Shown: one piece after another, positions 44,468 through 53,490 of the stretch
Numbering within the stretch: position 1 is the stretch's first letter
How the letters are laid out: the number at the start of each line of letters is the position of its first letter
Assembly: GCF_000717655.1 (NCBI RefSeq)
Contig: NZ_JNZY01000013.1
Location: forward strand, 1-64,000
Length of the DNA stretch: 64,000 bases
Source of the DNA: Streptomyces katrae
GTDB lineage: Bacteria; Actinomycetota; Actinomycetes; Streptomycetales; Streptomycetaceae
Direction: 5' to 3'
The notes under the pieces: generated by a model
The model's input: the letters and a program-made list of their open reading frames with translations, nothing else
Database searches by the model: none
Told to the model about the DNA's origin: nothing
Position numbers and translations under genes: made by a program

Positions 44468-45571
44468 CTACGCCGGTCTGCGGTGCTGGGCGGCGCGGGC
44501 CGTGAATTCCGCGTCGCGCAGCACCCGCTGGGTGTTTTCCCAGGTCAGCAGGGCCAGGTCGGTCTCCGGCCAGCCCCGTTCGAGCAGTTCCGCGATCAGC
44601 CGCGGATAGCCCGAGGGGTCGGTCAGGCCGGTCGGCCGTGGGGTGGCCTGCTCGGAGCCGAAGGTGGCGCCGAGGCCCACGCAGTGCGGGCCCGCGACGG
44701 CCCGTACGTGTTCCACGTGGTCGGCGACCGCGTGGAGCGAGTCCCCGGTCTGCTCGGCGTCGAAGGTGACCATCGCCAGACCGTTCGCCGCCCGCAGGGC
44801 CAGCAGCACCTCGTCGGTCACGTTCCCCGGATGCGGGTTCAGCGCGGCCGCCGCGGTGTGCGAGACGATCACCGGGGCCTTGGACGCCCCCGCGAGCTGG
44901 CAGGCCACCTCCGGCGTACAGCCGGTCAGGTCCACCAGCATCGCCAGCCGGTTCATCTCCCGGACCACCTCGTGGCCGAACGGCGTCAGGCCGTGGTGGG
45001 CCCAGGGCGCTCCCGCGGGCGCGAGGGCCCGTACGCCCAGGGCGTGGAACGCGCGCAGGGCGCCCAGCGAGTCGGTCAGCGTACGGCCGGGCACGGGGCC
45101 CAGGAACGAGGCGATCCGGCCCCGGTTGCGGGCATCGGCCATGTCGTCCGCGGTCAGCGCAAGGCACAGGCCGTCCGGGTAACGGCGCGTCAGGGCGAGC
45201 GCCACGTCGATCTGTTCCAGGGTCTCGGACACCACCTGGTCGGCGTCCCCGGCCTCGCGCGGCAGCAGCATCGACCAGAACTGGGCGCCGACCCCGCCGG
45301 CGCGCAGCCGCGGGATGTCGGTGTCGACGCCCGAGTCCGGGGTGTCGATGTCGTGGTACGGGCTCTGGCGCAGCGTCCGGACCAGCGTGTTGTGCCCGTC
45401 GGCGACGGGATGCACGGACAGCAGCGCGACGGCCCGCTCCAGGGCGCTGCCCGGTACCGCGGCGGGCAGGTCCTCGGCTCCGGGGGAGCCGGAGCCCGCG
45501 GGGGGCGTATCAGCGTCGTATGCGGTGTGTGCGGTGTACGCGGCGTTCTGTTCATCCTGCAGGTCGGCCAT
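44468..45571 (-). CDS. degenerate membrane-dipeptidase (M19) homologue
   Basis: A 367-residue protein clearly homologous to the intact dipeptidase next to it, with the same layout ([41 protein letters not shown]). The metal ligands are mostly lost: the HxD motif reads GHNT (His60, Thr62), the bridging Glu of EGGHS is gone (GPVPGRT), the THND His is replaced (APAGAP), DLSH has become DLTG, and GGDYDG has become GATFGS. Only the SH of VIVSHTA remains. It is probably catalytically inactive but the frame is intact, so it may keep a binding or regulatory role. Start 45571 has GGAG 9 bases upstream. Confidence 0.85.
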   Translation of the reverse strand: MADLQDEQNAAYTAHTAYDADTPPAGSGSPGAEDLPAAVPGSALERAVALLSVHPVADGHNTLVRTLRQSPYHDIDTPDSGVDTDIPRLRAGGVGAQFWSMLLPREAGDADQVVSETLEQIDVALALTRRYPDGLCLALTADDMADARNRGRIASFLGPVPGRTLTDSLGALRAFHALGVRALAPAGAPWAHHGLTPFGHEVVREMNRLAMLVDLTGCTPEVACQLAGASKAPVIVSHTAAAALNPHPGNVTDEVLLALRAANGLAMVTFDAEQTGDSLHAVADHVEHVRAVAGPHCVGLGATFGSEQATPRPTGLTDPSGYPRLIAELLERGWPETDLALLTWENTQRVLRDAEFTARAAQHRRPA

Positions 45572-45708
45572 GGCGTTCGCTCCGGTCTCGGCGGCAGCAG
45601 GGAGGGATGCTGCCACGGTGACACGCCGGACGGCCGGATCGCCCGGCGGATGTGGCGTTCGGGTGTAACCCGCAGGTCACACCCCTCGCCACAGCCGCCG
45701 GGCCGCGG

Positions 45709-46905
45709 CTACAGGATCGCGTTGGAGGGGCCGCGGGACGCCGAGAGCTCGCGCGCCACCGCTTCGGCGTCGCGCAGCGCCCGTACGGCGTTGGACCAGG
45801 TCAGCTTGGCCAGGTCGGCGTGCGACCAGCCGCGCGTGAGCAGCTCCGCGATCAGGTTCGGGTAGCCGGCCACGTCGTCCAGTCCGGCCGGGGTGAAGGC
45901 CGTGCCGTCGTAGTCGCCGCCGATGCCGATGTGGTCGACGCCGGCCACCTCGCGCATGTGGTCGAGGTGGTCGGCCACCGTGGCGGCCGTGGCCACCGGG
46001 CGCGGCCGCTCCGCCTCGAAGGCGCGGTGCAGGGCCATCGCCCCGGGCGAGGTGTCCAGGTGGTGGAAGCCGTGCGCCCGCAGGTTCTCGTCCGCGGCCA
46101 GGGTCCACTCGACCGCTGCCGGGAGGATGAACTTCGGTACGAACGTGGCCATCGCGACACCGCCGTTGGCCGGCAGCTGCGCCAGCACGTCGTCCGGGAT
46201 GTTGCGCGGGTGGTCGCACATCGCCAGCGAGGACGAGTGCGAGAAGATCACCGGCGCGGCCGAGACGGCGAGCGCGTCGCGCATCGTCGTCGCGGCGACG
46301 TGCGAGAGGTCGACGAGCATGCCGATGCGGTTCATCTCGCGGACGACCTCGCGGCCGAAGTCGCTCAGGCCGCCGTGGCGCGGCTCGTCGGTCGCCGAGT
46401 CCGCCCAGTCGATCGTGTCGTTGTGCGTGAGCGTCATGTACCGCACGCCCAGCTGGTGCAGGGCGCGCAGCGTGGCGAGCGAGTTGTTGATGGAGTGGCC
46501 GCCCTCGGCGCCCATCAGCGAGGCGATCCGGCCGTCGGCGCGGGCCGCCTCCATGTCGTCCGCCGTCAGCGCCCGCACCAGGTCCGCCGGGTAACGGTCG
46601 ATCAGCTGGGCGACGGCGTCGATCTGCTCCAGGGTGGCGCTGACCGCCTCGTCGCCGGCGAAGTCGGAGCGGACGTAGACCGACCAGAACTGCGCGCCGA
46701 CGCCGCCGGCGCGCAGCCGCGGGATGTCGGTGTGCAGCAGGCCGCGCTGGTCGCCGGCGATGTCGCGCTGCGCCAGGTCGTAGCGGACCTGCTCGCGCAG
46801 GGCCCAGGGCAGGTCGTTGTGCCCGTCGACCACCGGATGTGCGGCGAGCAGCTCGCGGGCCTCGGCGAGGCGGTCCGCCGCCACGGACGTGTGCGCCGCG
46901 CTCAC
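45709..46905 (-). CDS. membrane dipeptidase family (M19) protein
   Basis: A 398-residue binuclear zinc dipeptidase that hydrolyses L,L- or L,D-dipeptides. All expected ligands are present: HND (His29, Asp31) in [10 protein letters not shown], the bridging Glu in [11 protein letters not shown], His in MTLTHND, VDLSHVA and VIFSHSS, and Asp in [12 protein letters not shown] at 46905 overlaps the purE stop by 4 bases, so it is translationally coupled to purE. It forms the end of a purK-purE-dipeptidase operon; the degenerate paralogue lies 137 bases downstream. Confidence 0.93.
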   Translation of the reverse strand: MSAAHTSVAADRLAEARELLAAHPVVDGHNDLPWALREQVRYDLAQRDIAGDQRGLLHTDIPRLRAGGVGAQFWSVYVRSDFAGDEAVSATLEQIDAVAQLIDRYPADLVRALTADDMEAARADGRIASLMGAEGGHSINNSLATLRALHQLGVRYMTLTHNDTIDWADSATDEPRHGGLSDFGREVVREMNRIGMLVDLSHVAATTMRDALAVSAAPVIFSHSSSLAMCDHPRNIPDDVLAQLPANGGVAMATFVPKFILPAAVEWTLAADENLRAHGFHHLDTSPGAMALHRAFEAERPRPVATAATVADHLDHMREVAGVDHIGIGGDYDGTAFTPAGLDDVAGYPNLIAELLTRGWSHADLAKLTWSNAVRALRDAEAVARELSASRGPSNAIL

Positions 46906-47438
46906 TTGCCGAACCCGAAGGACTCCGCGCCCGCGACCTTCGTCCGCAGCCGCTTGCCCTTCTCGGTGGCCTGGTCGTTGAGCTCCTGCTGGAATTCCTT
47001 CATCCTGCCGAGCAGCTCGGGGTCGTGGGCGGCCAGCATCCGTACGGCCAGCAGCCCGGCGTTGCGCGCCCCGGCGACGGAGACGGTGGCGACGGGAACC
47101 CCTGCGGGCATCTGGACGATCGACAGCAGGGAGTCCATGCCGTCGAGGTACTTCAGCGGCACCGGGACGCCGATGACGGGCAGCGGGGTCACCGAGGCGA
47201 GCATGCCGGGCAGGTGGGCGGCCCCGCCGGCGCCGGCGATGATCGCCTTCAGGCCGCGCCCGGCGGCCTGCTCCCCGTACGCGACCATCTCGCGCGGCAT
47301 CCGGTGCGCGGAGACGACGTCGACCTCGTAGGGGATCTCGAACTCGTCCAGGGCCTGGGCGGCGGCCTCCATGACGGGCCAGTCGGAGTCCGAGCCCATG
47401 ACGATGCCGATGAGGGGACCTGCGGTGGAGGTGCTCAT
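46902..47438 (-). CDS. purE: 5-(carboxyamino)imidazole ribonucleotide mutase
   Basis: Class I PurE, 178 residues, which converts N5-CAIR to CAIR in de novo purine synthesis. Motifs [42 protein letters not shown] and VGVPVP-like PVIGVPVPL are all present. It overlaps purK by 4 bases (ATGA) and the dipeptidase by 4 bases (GTGA). Confidence 0.97.
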   Translation of the reverse strand: MSTSTAGPLIGIVMGSDSDWPVMEAAAQALDEFEIPYEVDVVSAHRMPREMVAYGEQAAGRGLKAIIAGAGGAAHLPGMLASVTPLPVIGVPVPLKYLDGMDSLLSIVQMPAGVPVATVSVAGARNAGLLAVRMLAAHDPELLGRMKEFQQELNDQATEKGKRLRTKVAGAESFGFGK

Positions 47439-48574
47439 GAGGTGATCGTTCCCCTGAGGTAGCCGGCTGCGTGGCGTGCGCGTTCCAGCACATCGTCCAG
47501 GTCGTCGCCGTAGGTGTTGACGTGGCCGACCTTGCGGCCGTGTTTCACGTCCTTGCCGTACATGTGGATCTTGAGCTGCGGGTCGTGGGCCATGCAGTGC
47601 AGGTACGCCGCGTACATGTCGGGGTAGTCACCGCCGAGCACGTTCGCCATGACCGTCCAGCGGGCCCGGGGGCGGGGGTCGCCCAGGGGGAGGTCCAGGA
47701 CCGCGCGGACGTGGTTGGCGAACTGGGAGGTGATCGCACCGTCCTGGGTCCAGTGGCCGCTGTTGTGCGGGCGCATCGCCAGCTCGTTGACGAGGATCCG
47801 GCCGTCGGCGGTCTCGAACAGCTCCACGGCCAGGTGGCCGGTGACGCCGAGCTCCTCGGCGATGCGCAGGGCGAGGGCCTGGGCCTCGCCCGACAGGGCC
47901 TCGGACAGGTTCGGGGCGGGCGCGATCACCGTGTCGCAGACGCCGTCCACCTGGACGGACTCGACGACGGGGTAGGCCACGGCCTGCCCGTGCGGGGAGC
48001 GGACGATGTTCGCCGCGAGCTCGCGGACGAAGTCGACCTTCTCCTCCGCCAGGACCGGGACGCCCGCCTTGAAGGGGGCCTCCGCGTCCTCGGGGGTCCG
48101 GACGAACCAGACGCCCTTGCCGTCGTATCCGCCGCGCACGGTCTTGAGGATGACCGGGAAGCCGCCCACCTCCTGGGCGAAGGCCGCCGCGTCCGCCGGA
48201 TCGCTCACGATCCGGTGGCGGGGGCTCGGGGCGCCGATCTCGTCGAGCTTGGCGCGCATCACCCCCTTGTCCGCGGCGTGCATCAACGCGTCGGGCCCCG
48301 GGCGGACGGGGATGCCGTCCGCTTCCAGGGCCCGCAGGTGTGCGATGGGCACGTGCTCGTGGTCGAAAGTGATCACATCGCAGCCGCGCGCGAAGGCGCG
48401 CAACGTCTCCAGGTCGCGATAGTCGCCGATGACGACATCGCTCACGACCTGGGCCGCCGAGTCCTGTGGGGTGTCACTGAGGAGCTTGAATCTGATGCCG
48501 AGGGGGATGCCCGCCTCGTGGGTCATGCGGGCGAGCTGTCCGCCGCCGACCATGCCGACTACCGGGAACGTCAC
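47435..48574 (-). CDS. purK: 5-(carboxyamino)imidazole ribonucleotide synthase
   Basis: ATP-grasp enzyme of 379 residues that carboxylates AIR with bicarbonate, supplying PurE. Signatures are [17 protein letters not shown] at the N-terminus, [24 protein letters not shown] and the C-terminal [14 protein letters not shown]. The GTG at 48574 is chosen because [13 protein letters not shown] begins the domain. TACTCT (48586-48581) ends 6 bases before it, a possible leaderless start, although GGAGG is also nearby. Divergent from the GtrA gene. Confidence 0.96.
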   Translation of the reverse strand: MTFPVVGMVGGGQLARMTHEAGIPLGIRFKLLSDTPQDSAAQVVSDVVIGDYRDLETLRAFARGCDVITFDHEHVPIAHLRALEADGIPVRPGPDALMHAADKGVMRAKLDEIGAPSPRHRIVSDPADAAAFAQEVGGFPVILKTVRGGYDGKGVWFVRTPEDAEAPFKAGVPVLAEEKVDFVRELAANIVRSPHGQAVAYPVVESVQVDGVCDTVIAPAPNLSEALSGEAQALALRIAEELGVTGHLAVELFETADGRILVNELAMRPHNSGHWTQDGAITSQFANHVRAVLDLPLGDPRPRARWTVMANVLGGDYPDMYAAYLHCMAHDPQLKIHMYGKDVKHGRKVGHVNTYGDDLDDVLERARHAAGYLRGTITS

Positions 48575-48810
48575 CCCTCCAGAGTATCCGCCGGTATTCC
48601 GCCATCCGGACACGGGCCTGGCCCGTACTGATCGGCGCCCGTCGTCGCGCGCGTCGCCGTCACGTCCGCGTGTGCCGTGCGTCGCACGGCGTGCGAAGGC
48701 ACAGACGGGCCGGTGGGACGACACTTAGCATGTCTGGGTTGACCGAAGGCGGCACACGCCTCCACGGACGCCTCCGCGCGGGGCGGCGAAGGACAGGACC
48801 GATCCATCAC

Positions 48811-49368
48811 ATGAGCACCCCGCAGCAGGGATCCGCCCTCGACCGCCTCCGCGGCCTGGGCCGCGAGGTCGCGAAGTTCGGGGCCGTCGGCGGCGTGGGC
48901 GTGCTCGTCAACCTGGGTGTCTTCAACCTGATCCGCCACACGACGGACCTGCAGGTGGTCCGGGCGAGCGTCATAGCCACCGTCGTGGCGATCGTCACCA
49001 ACTACATCGGCTTCCGGTACTTCACCTACCGCGACCGCGCGCACACCGGGAGCTCCCGCGAGCTGCCGCTGTTCGCGGCCTTCAGTGTGATCGGCCTGGT
49101 GGTCGAGAACGGCGTGCTGTACACGGCCACCTACGGGTTCGGCTGGGACGGCCCGCTCGCCACGAACGTGTTCAAGTTCATCGGCATCGGCACGGCCACC
49201 GTGTTCCGCTTCTGGTCGTACCGGACGTGGGTCTTCAAGGCCCTGCCGGAACCCGCCCCGGCCCAGGCTGCGGTCCAGGCCCCGGGCCCGGCCCCGGTCG
49301 CCGCGCTGCGCGGCGGGGCCGAGAGCGGCGAGAGCGCCGCACGCGCCCCCGAGCCCGCCGGCAAGTAG
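48811..49368 (+). CDS. GtrA family membrane protein
   Basis: A 185-residue GtrA-like protein with four membrane helices between residues about 22 and 140 (VAKFGAVGGVGVLVNLGVFNLI, VVAIVTNYIGFRYFTYRDR, LFAAFSVIGLVVENGVLYTATYGFG, FIGIGTATVFRFWSYRTWVF). The family is thought to flip lipid-linked sugars or to anchor glycosyltransferases. A Pro/Ala-rich cytoplasmic tail follows. ATG at 48811 (MSTPQQGSALDRL) is preferred; an upstream in-frame ATG at 48730 is possible. Confidence 0.88.
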   Translation: MSTPQQGSALDRLRGLGREVAKFGAVGGVGVLVNLGVFNLIRHTTDLQVVRASVIATVVAIVTNYIGFRYFTYRDRAHTGSSRELPLFAAFSVIGLVVENGVLYTATYGFGWDGPLATNVFKFIGIGTATVFRFWSYRTWVFKALPEPAPAQAAVQAPGPAPVAALRGGAESGESAARAPEPAGK

Positions 49369-49442
49369 CCGCACTCGCCGCTGCGGGCGCCCGGCCGGCT
49401 CAGCGGACGGCTGCCGCGGACCGCAGCGGCCCTCCCGCCCGC

Positions 49443-50708
49443 TCAGCGGACCGTCTGCTCCGGCTCCGGCCGCTCCGGCGCCGTCCGGCTCAGGAACAGC
49501 GCGAACACCGGCGGCTGCGTCTGCAGCAGCTCCAGGCGCCCCCCGTCGGCCTCCGCGAGGTCCCGTGCCACCGCCAGACCGATCCCGGTGGAATTGCGGC
49601 CGCTGATGGCGCGCTCGAAGATCCGGTTGCCGAGGTCCGCCGGGACCCCCGGGCCTTCGTCCGTGACCTCCAGCACCGCCTGGTTCCCGATCACCCGGGT
49701 ACGCAGCGCCACCGTGCCGCCCCCGTGCATCAGCGCGTTCTCCACGAGCGTGGCCAGCACCTGCGAGACCGCCCCGGGGGTGCCGACGGCCCGCATGCCC
49801 GTCTTGCCGGAGCGCACGATTGCCCTGCCCGCGCTGCGGTAGGCCGGCCGCCACTCCTCCACCTGCTGCTTGACGACCTCGTCCAGGTCGAAGGGGACCG
49901 CCGAGCCCGTCCGCGGGTCCCGCGAGTTCGTCAGCAGCCGTTCGACCACGTCCGTGAGCCGCTCGACCTGGGTGAGGGCGATGCTCGCCTCCTCCCGTAC
50001 GGTCTCCAGGTCCTCGGTGACCGTGATCTCCTCGAGCCGCATCGACAGGGCCGTGAGGGGGGTGCGCAGCTGGTGCGAGGCGTCCGCGGCCAGCCGCCGC
50101 TCGGCGGTCAGCATCCGGCCGATCCGCTCGGCGCTGGAGTCCAGCACGTCCGCGACCCGGTCCAGCTCGGGGACCCCGTACCGCTTGTGCCGGGGCCGCG
50201 GGTCGCCGGAGCCCAGCCGCTCGGCCGTCTCGGCCAGGTCCGTGAGCGGGGAGGCCAGCCGGTTGGCCTGCCGTACGGCGAGCAGGACGGCCGCCACGAC
50301 GGCGAGCAGCGCCACCGCGCCGACCACCGCCAGGGTCCGCCCGACCTCGCGGGTCACCGTGGAGCGGGACTCCTCGACGACGACGGTCTCGCCCTGCTCG
50401 CCCCTGGCGGTGCCGCGGATGACGCTGTCGGGGATCCGGTCGCCGACCTCCACGGGCGGCTGCCCGGGCACGGTGATGCGGGCGTAGCGGCCCATGTCCA
50501 GCTGCTCGGCGAGGGCCTGGGCGTCGATGGGCCTGCGCTCCAGGACGCTCGCCTCGACGATGCCGACCAGGCGCAGCGCCTCGGACTCGATGCGGTCCTG
50601 GGCACTGCTGGTGATCGTCCGGGTCTCCACGATCACGAGGGAGACCCCGAAGACGGCGATGACGACGAGCACCACGGCGAGCGTGGAGTTGATCAGACGG
50701 CGGCGCAT
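49443..50708 (-). CDS. two-component sensor histidine kinase
   Basis: A 421-residue membrane kinase. Helix 1 (about 8-27) and helix 2 (about 125-146) flank an extracytoplasmic sensor of about 95 residues; a HAMP region follows (RLASPLTDLAETAERL), then the phospho-acceptor in DASHQLRTPL (His about 212) and the ATPase motifs LVENALMHGGG, VTDEGPGVPADL and STGIGLAVARDLAEADGG. It should phosphorylate the response regulator encoded 12 bases upstream. The signal is unknown; the wall and peptide genes around are only a hint. Confidence 0.93.
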   Translation of the reverse strand: MRRRLINSTLAVVLVVIAVFGVSLVIVETRTITSSAQDRIESEALRLVGIVEASVLERRPIDAQALAEQLDMGRYARITVPGQPPVEVGDRIPDSVIRGTARGEQGETVVVEESRSTVTREVGRTLAVVGAVALLAVVAAVLLAVRQANRLASPLTDLAETAERLGSGDPRPRHKRYGVPELDRVADVLDSSAERIGRMLTAERRLAADASHQLRTPLTALSMRLEEITVTEDLETVREEASIALTQVERLTDVVERLLTNSRDPRTGSAVPFDLDEVVKQQVEEWRPAYRSAGRAIVRSGKTGMRAVGTPGAVSQVLATLVENALMHGGGTVALRTRVIGNQAVLEVTDEGPGVPADLGNRIFERAISGRNSTGIGLAVARDLAEADGGRLELLQTQPPVFALFLSRTAPERPEPEQTVR

Positions 50709-50720
50709 GCTCCGGTGCCG

Positions 50721-51398
50721 CTAGCTCTTCTCGAAGCGGAAGCCGACGCCGCGGACGGTGGCGATGTAGCGCGGGTTGGCGGCGTCGTCGCCGAGCTTCT
50801 TGCGGAGCCAGGAGATGTGCATGTCGAGGGTCTTGGTGGAGGACCACCAAGTGGTGTCCCAGACCTCGCGCATCAGCTGGTCACGGGTGACGACCCGGCC
50901 GGCGTCGCGGACCAGGACCCGCAGCAGGTCGAACTCCTTGGCCGTGAGCTGGAGCTCCTCCTCCCCCATCCAGGCGCGGTGCGACTCGACGTCGATCCGC
51001 ACCCCGTGGGTGGCGGGGGCCTGGGCGGCTTCGTTGGCGCCGCGCCGCAGCAGGGCCCGTACCCGGGCCAGCAGCTCGGCGAGGCGGAAGGGCTTGGTCA
51101 CGTAGTCGTCGGCGCCGGCGTCCAGGCCGACGACCGTGTCGACCTCGTCCGCCCGGGCGGTGAGCACCAGGATGGGGAAGCCGTGGCCCTCGGCGCGCAG
51201 CCGGCGGGCGACCTCGAGGCCGTCCATGCCGGGCAGGCCCAGATCCAGGACGACGAGGTCGACGCCGCCCTGCAGTCCCGCGTCCAGGGCGGTGGGGCCG
51301 TCCTCCCGGACCTCGACCTCGTATCCTTCCCGGCGCAGGGCGCGGGCCAGGGGCTCCGAGATGGATGCGTCGTCCTCGGCGAGCAGTACACGCGTCAT
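50721..51398 (-). CDS. OmpR/PhoB-family response regulator
   Basis: A 225-residue regulator with a receiver domain (acidic pocket EDD at 8-10, phosphorylated Asp52 in VLDLGLPGMDG, Lys102 in YVTKPF) and a C-terminal winged-helix DNA-binding domain (LTAKEFDLLRVLVRDAGRVVTRDQLMREVW, ANPRYIATVRGVGFRFE). ATG at 51398 begins MTRVLLAEDD. TACCAT at 51411-51406 sits 7 bases before it with no ribosome site, so the mRNA is probably leaderless. In operon with the histidine kinase. Confidence 0.95.
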   Translation of the reverse strand: MTRVLLAEDDASISEPLARALRREGYEVEVREDGPTALDAGLQGGVDLVVLDLGLPGMDGLEVARRLRAEGHGFPILVLTARADEVDTVVGLDAGADDYVTKPFRLAELLARVRALLRRGANEAAQAPATHGVRIDVESHRAWMGEEELQLTAKEFDLLRVLVRDAGRVVTRDQLMREVWDTTWWSSTKTLDMHISWLRKKLGDDAANPRYIATVRGVGFRFEKS

Positions 51399-51891
51399 GT
51401 GGGTGATGGTAGTCCGCGGGGACGATGTGGAGGGGCGCACCTGCACACCCCTGCCGATCTGGTCTTATGTCTGAGGGCGGCCTTCGAATGTGACCAAACG
51501 GTTCCCTGACCGCCTGTGATCCATCTCTCAAGTCCTTTCATATGCCGCAGTGTCGTGTCGTATGGTGGCGAGACGCCTGATGCACTACCTCTGAGACCTT
51601 TGTGCCGAAAAGCGAGCCGAAGGTCTCGATTCTGTCCGGATCGATCAGGGGGTCTTGACGACCTGCCTCTTCGACTTCGGTGACAGTGAATGACCTGTGG
51701 GCCGGGCCCCGCGCGCGAAAGGTGCGCCTGGGGCGTGGATCCCGGTTACGGATATCCCTCTGCCCCCCTCCTGTCCGGACGGGGGCAGACCCCTGGGCGT
51801 GGGGCGGGAACCCGTCGCCGGTGCCGGCCGCCCCCCACCGGGCGCTGTTCCGCTCACGAAGCGAAGCGTCCCGACCAAGCAAGGATCGACC
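51399..51891. promoter_or_regulatory. long control region between the response regulator and the POT transporter
   Basis: About 490 bases with no convincing gene. The left end holds the response-regulator promoter. For the transporter a possible promoter is TTCATA at 51537-51542, an 18-base spacer and TATGGT at 51561-51566. An inverted repeat GAGACCTT (51593-51600) / AAGGTCTC (51620-51627) lies in what would be the long leader. A TTGACG at 51655 has no good -10. The leader of roughly 300 bases suggests post-transcriptional control. Confidence 0.45.
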
Positions 51892-53409
51892 ATGGCTTCC
51901 AGCCTGACGAGGGACTCGGCGGATCCGTCCACCGAGAAGACCTTCTTCGGCCACCCCCGTGGCCTGGCCACTCTGTTCATGACCGAGATGTGGGAGCGCT
52001 TCTCCTACTACGGCATGCGTGCACTCCTGGTGTACTACCTGGTCTCGGGCGGCGCCGACGCCGCCACGGGCAGCCAGGGTGGCGGTCTGGCCATGACCGC
52101 GGCCACGACCACGGCCATCTACTCCGTGTACGTCTCCATGGTCTACCTGATGGCCATGCCGGGCGGCTGGTTCGGTGACCGCGTCTGGGGCGCCCGCAAG
52201 ACCGTCGCCATCGCAGGCTTCGTGATCATGGCCGGTCACCTGTCGCTGGCCCTGCCGGGCCAGGCGATGTTCTTCGTCGGTCTGATCCTCGTCGCGGCGG
52301 GCTCCGGCCTGCTGAAGGCCAACATCTCCACGATGGTCGGCCACCTGTACGACGGTCCCGAGGACCCGCGCCGTGACGGTGGCTTCACGCTCTTCTACAT
52401 CGGCATCAACCTCGGTGCCTTCGTCGCCCCGCTCGTCGTCGGAACGGTCGGCAAGGAGCACAACTGGCACCTGGGCTTCGCCCTCGCCGCCGTCGGCATG
52501 GGCCTGGGTCTGACCCAGTTCCTGCTCGGCACCAAGCACCTGAGCCCGAAGAGCAGCCTGGTCCCGAACCCGCTGACGCCGGAGGAGCGCAAAGCCGTCC
52601 TCACCAAGGTCGTCCTCGCGGTCGTGGGCATCGCCGTCTTCTACGGTGCCGTGGTCTTCCTCGGCGCCTACACGCTGAACTGGGCCCTGGTCCCGCTGAC
52701 GCTGGCCGGTCTGTTCATCCCGATCGCCGTCCTGACGCGCATCAAGCGCGACAAGGACCTGTCGGGCGCCGAGCAGTCGAAGATGACCGCGTACATCTGG
52801 TTCTTCATCGCCGCCGCCGTCTTCTGGATGATCTACGACCAGGGTGGCTCGACGCTGTCCCTGTTCGCCGACGACAAGACCGCCAGCACCGTGTTCGGCC
52901 TCGGCTTCTCGGCCACCTGGTACCAGTCGCTGAACCCGCTGTTCGTGATGGCGCTGGCCCCGGTCTTCGCCTGGCTGTGGGTGTGGCTGGCGCGCAAGAA
53001 CCAGGAGCCGAACACCATCGTGAAGTTCGCGATGGGACTGGTCCTGATCGGTGCCTCGTTCTTCGTCTTCATCATCCCGATGAACATGGCGGGCGGCGAC
53101 GTCAAGGTCTCCCCGATGTGGCTGGTCTCGATCTACATGATCCAGACCATCGGCGAGCTGTGCGTCTCCCCGGTCGGCCTCTCCGTCACCACGAAGATGG
53201 CGCCGCAGAAGTACGCCTCCCAGATGATGGGTGTCTGGTTCCTCGCGGTCACCGCCGGTGACTGCATCACCAGCCTGCTCTCCATCGCCGGTGTGGACCT
53301 GAACGGCCTCGGGGTGATCGCCCTGCAGGCGGCCGCCGCCGCACTGGCCGGCTTCGCGGTCTACGCGTACCGCAAGAAGGTCCAGGCGCTGATGGGCGAC
53401 GTGCACTGA
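51892..53409 (+). CDS. POT/PTR family proton-dependent peptide transporter
   Basis: A 505-residue major-facilitator protein that imports di- and tripeptides with protons. The ExxER motif is in helix 1 (TEMWERFSYYGMRALLVYYL), followed by PTR phrases GGWFGDRVWGARKT, KANISTMVGHLY and GFTLFYIGINLGAFVAPLV; about 12-14 helices are visible. ATG at 51892 has AAGGA 6 bases upstream. Codon choice is strongly C-ending, which suggests good expression. A terminator follows. Confidence 0.93.
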   Translation: MASSLTRDSADPSTEKTFFGHPRGLATLFMTEMWERFSYYGMRALLVYYLVSGGADAATGSQGGGLAMTAATTTAIYSVYVSMVYLMAMPGGWFGDRVWGARKTVAIAGFVIMAGHLSLALPGQAMFFVGLILVAAGSGLLKANISTMVGHLYDGPEDPRRDGGFTLFYIGINLGAFVAPLVVGTVGKEHNWHLGFALAAVGMGLGLTQFLLGTKHLSPKSSLVPNPLTPEERKAVLTKVVLAVVGIAVFYGAVVFLGAYTLNWALVPLTLAGLFIPIAVLTRIKRDKDLSGAEQSKMTAYIWFFIAAAVFWMIYDQGGSTLSLFADDKTASTVFGLGFSATWYQSLNPLFVMALAPVFAWLWVWLARKNQEPNTIVKFAMGLVLIGASFFVFIIPMNMAGGDVKVSPMWLVSIYMIQTIGELCVSPVGLSVTTKMAPQKYASQMMGVWFLAVTAGDCITSLLSIAGVDLNGLGVIALQAAAAALAGFAVYAYRKKVQALMGDVH

Positions 53410-53429
53410 CGCACCCCCGCAACGCGCGC

Positions 53430-53465
53430 AGCGGCCCGGCACACCTCCTGGTGTGCCGGGCCGCT
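53430..53465. terminator. terminator after the POT transporter
   Basis: A perfect 16-base stem (AGCGGCCCGGCACACC with GGTGTGCCGGGCCGCT) and a 4-base loop TCCT between the convergent ends of the transporter and the surface-protein operon. Confidence 0.85.
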
Positions 53466-53490
53466 GTGTTGTACGAGGACGACGTACGGG

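Noticed and set aside
49369-49442. Terminator between GtrA and the histidine kinase
   Set aside because: Short GC pairings exist (for example GCTGC/GCAGC), but no stem stands out over the GC-rich background.
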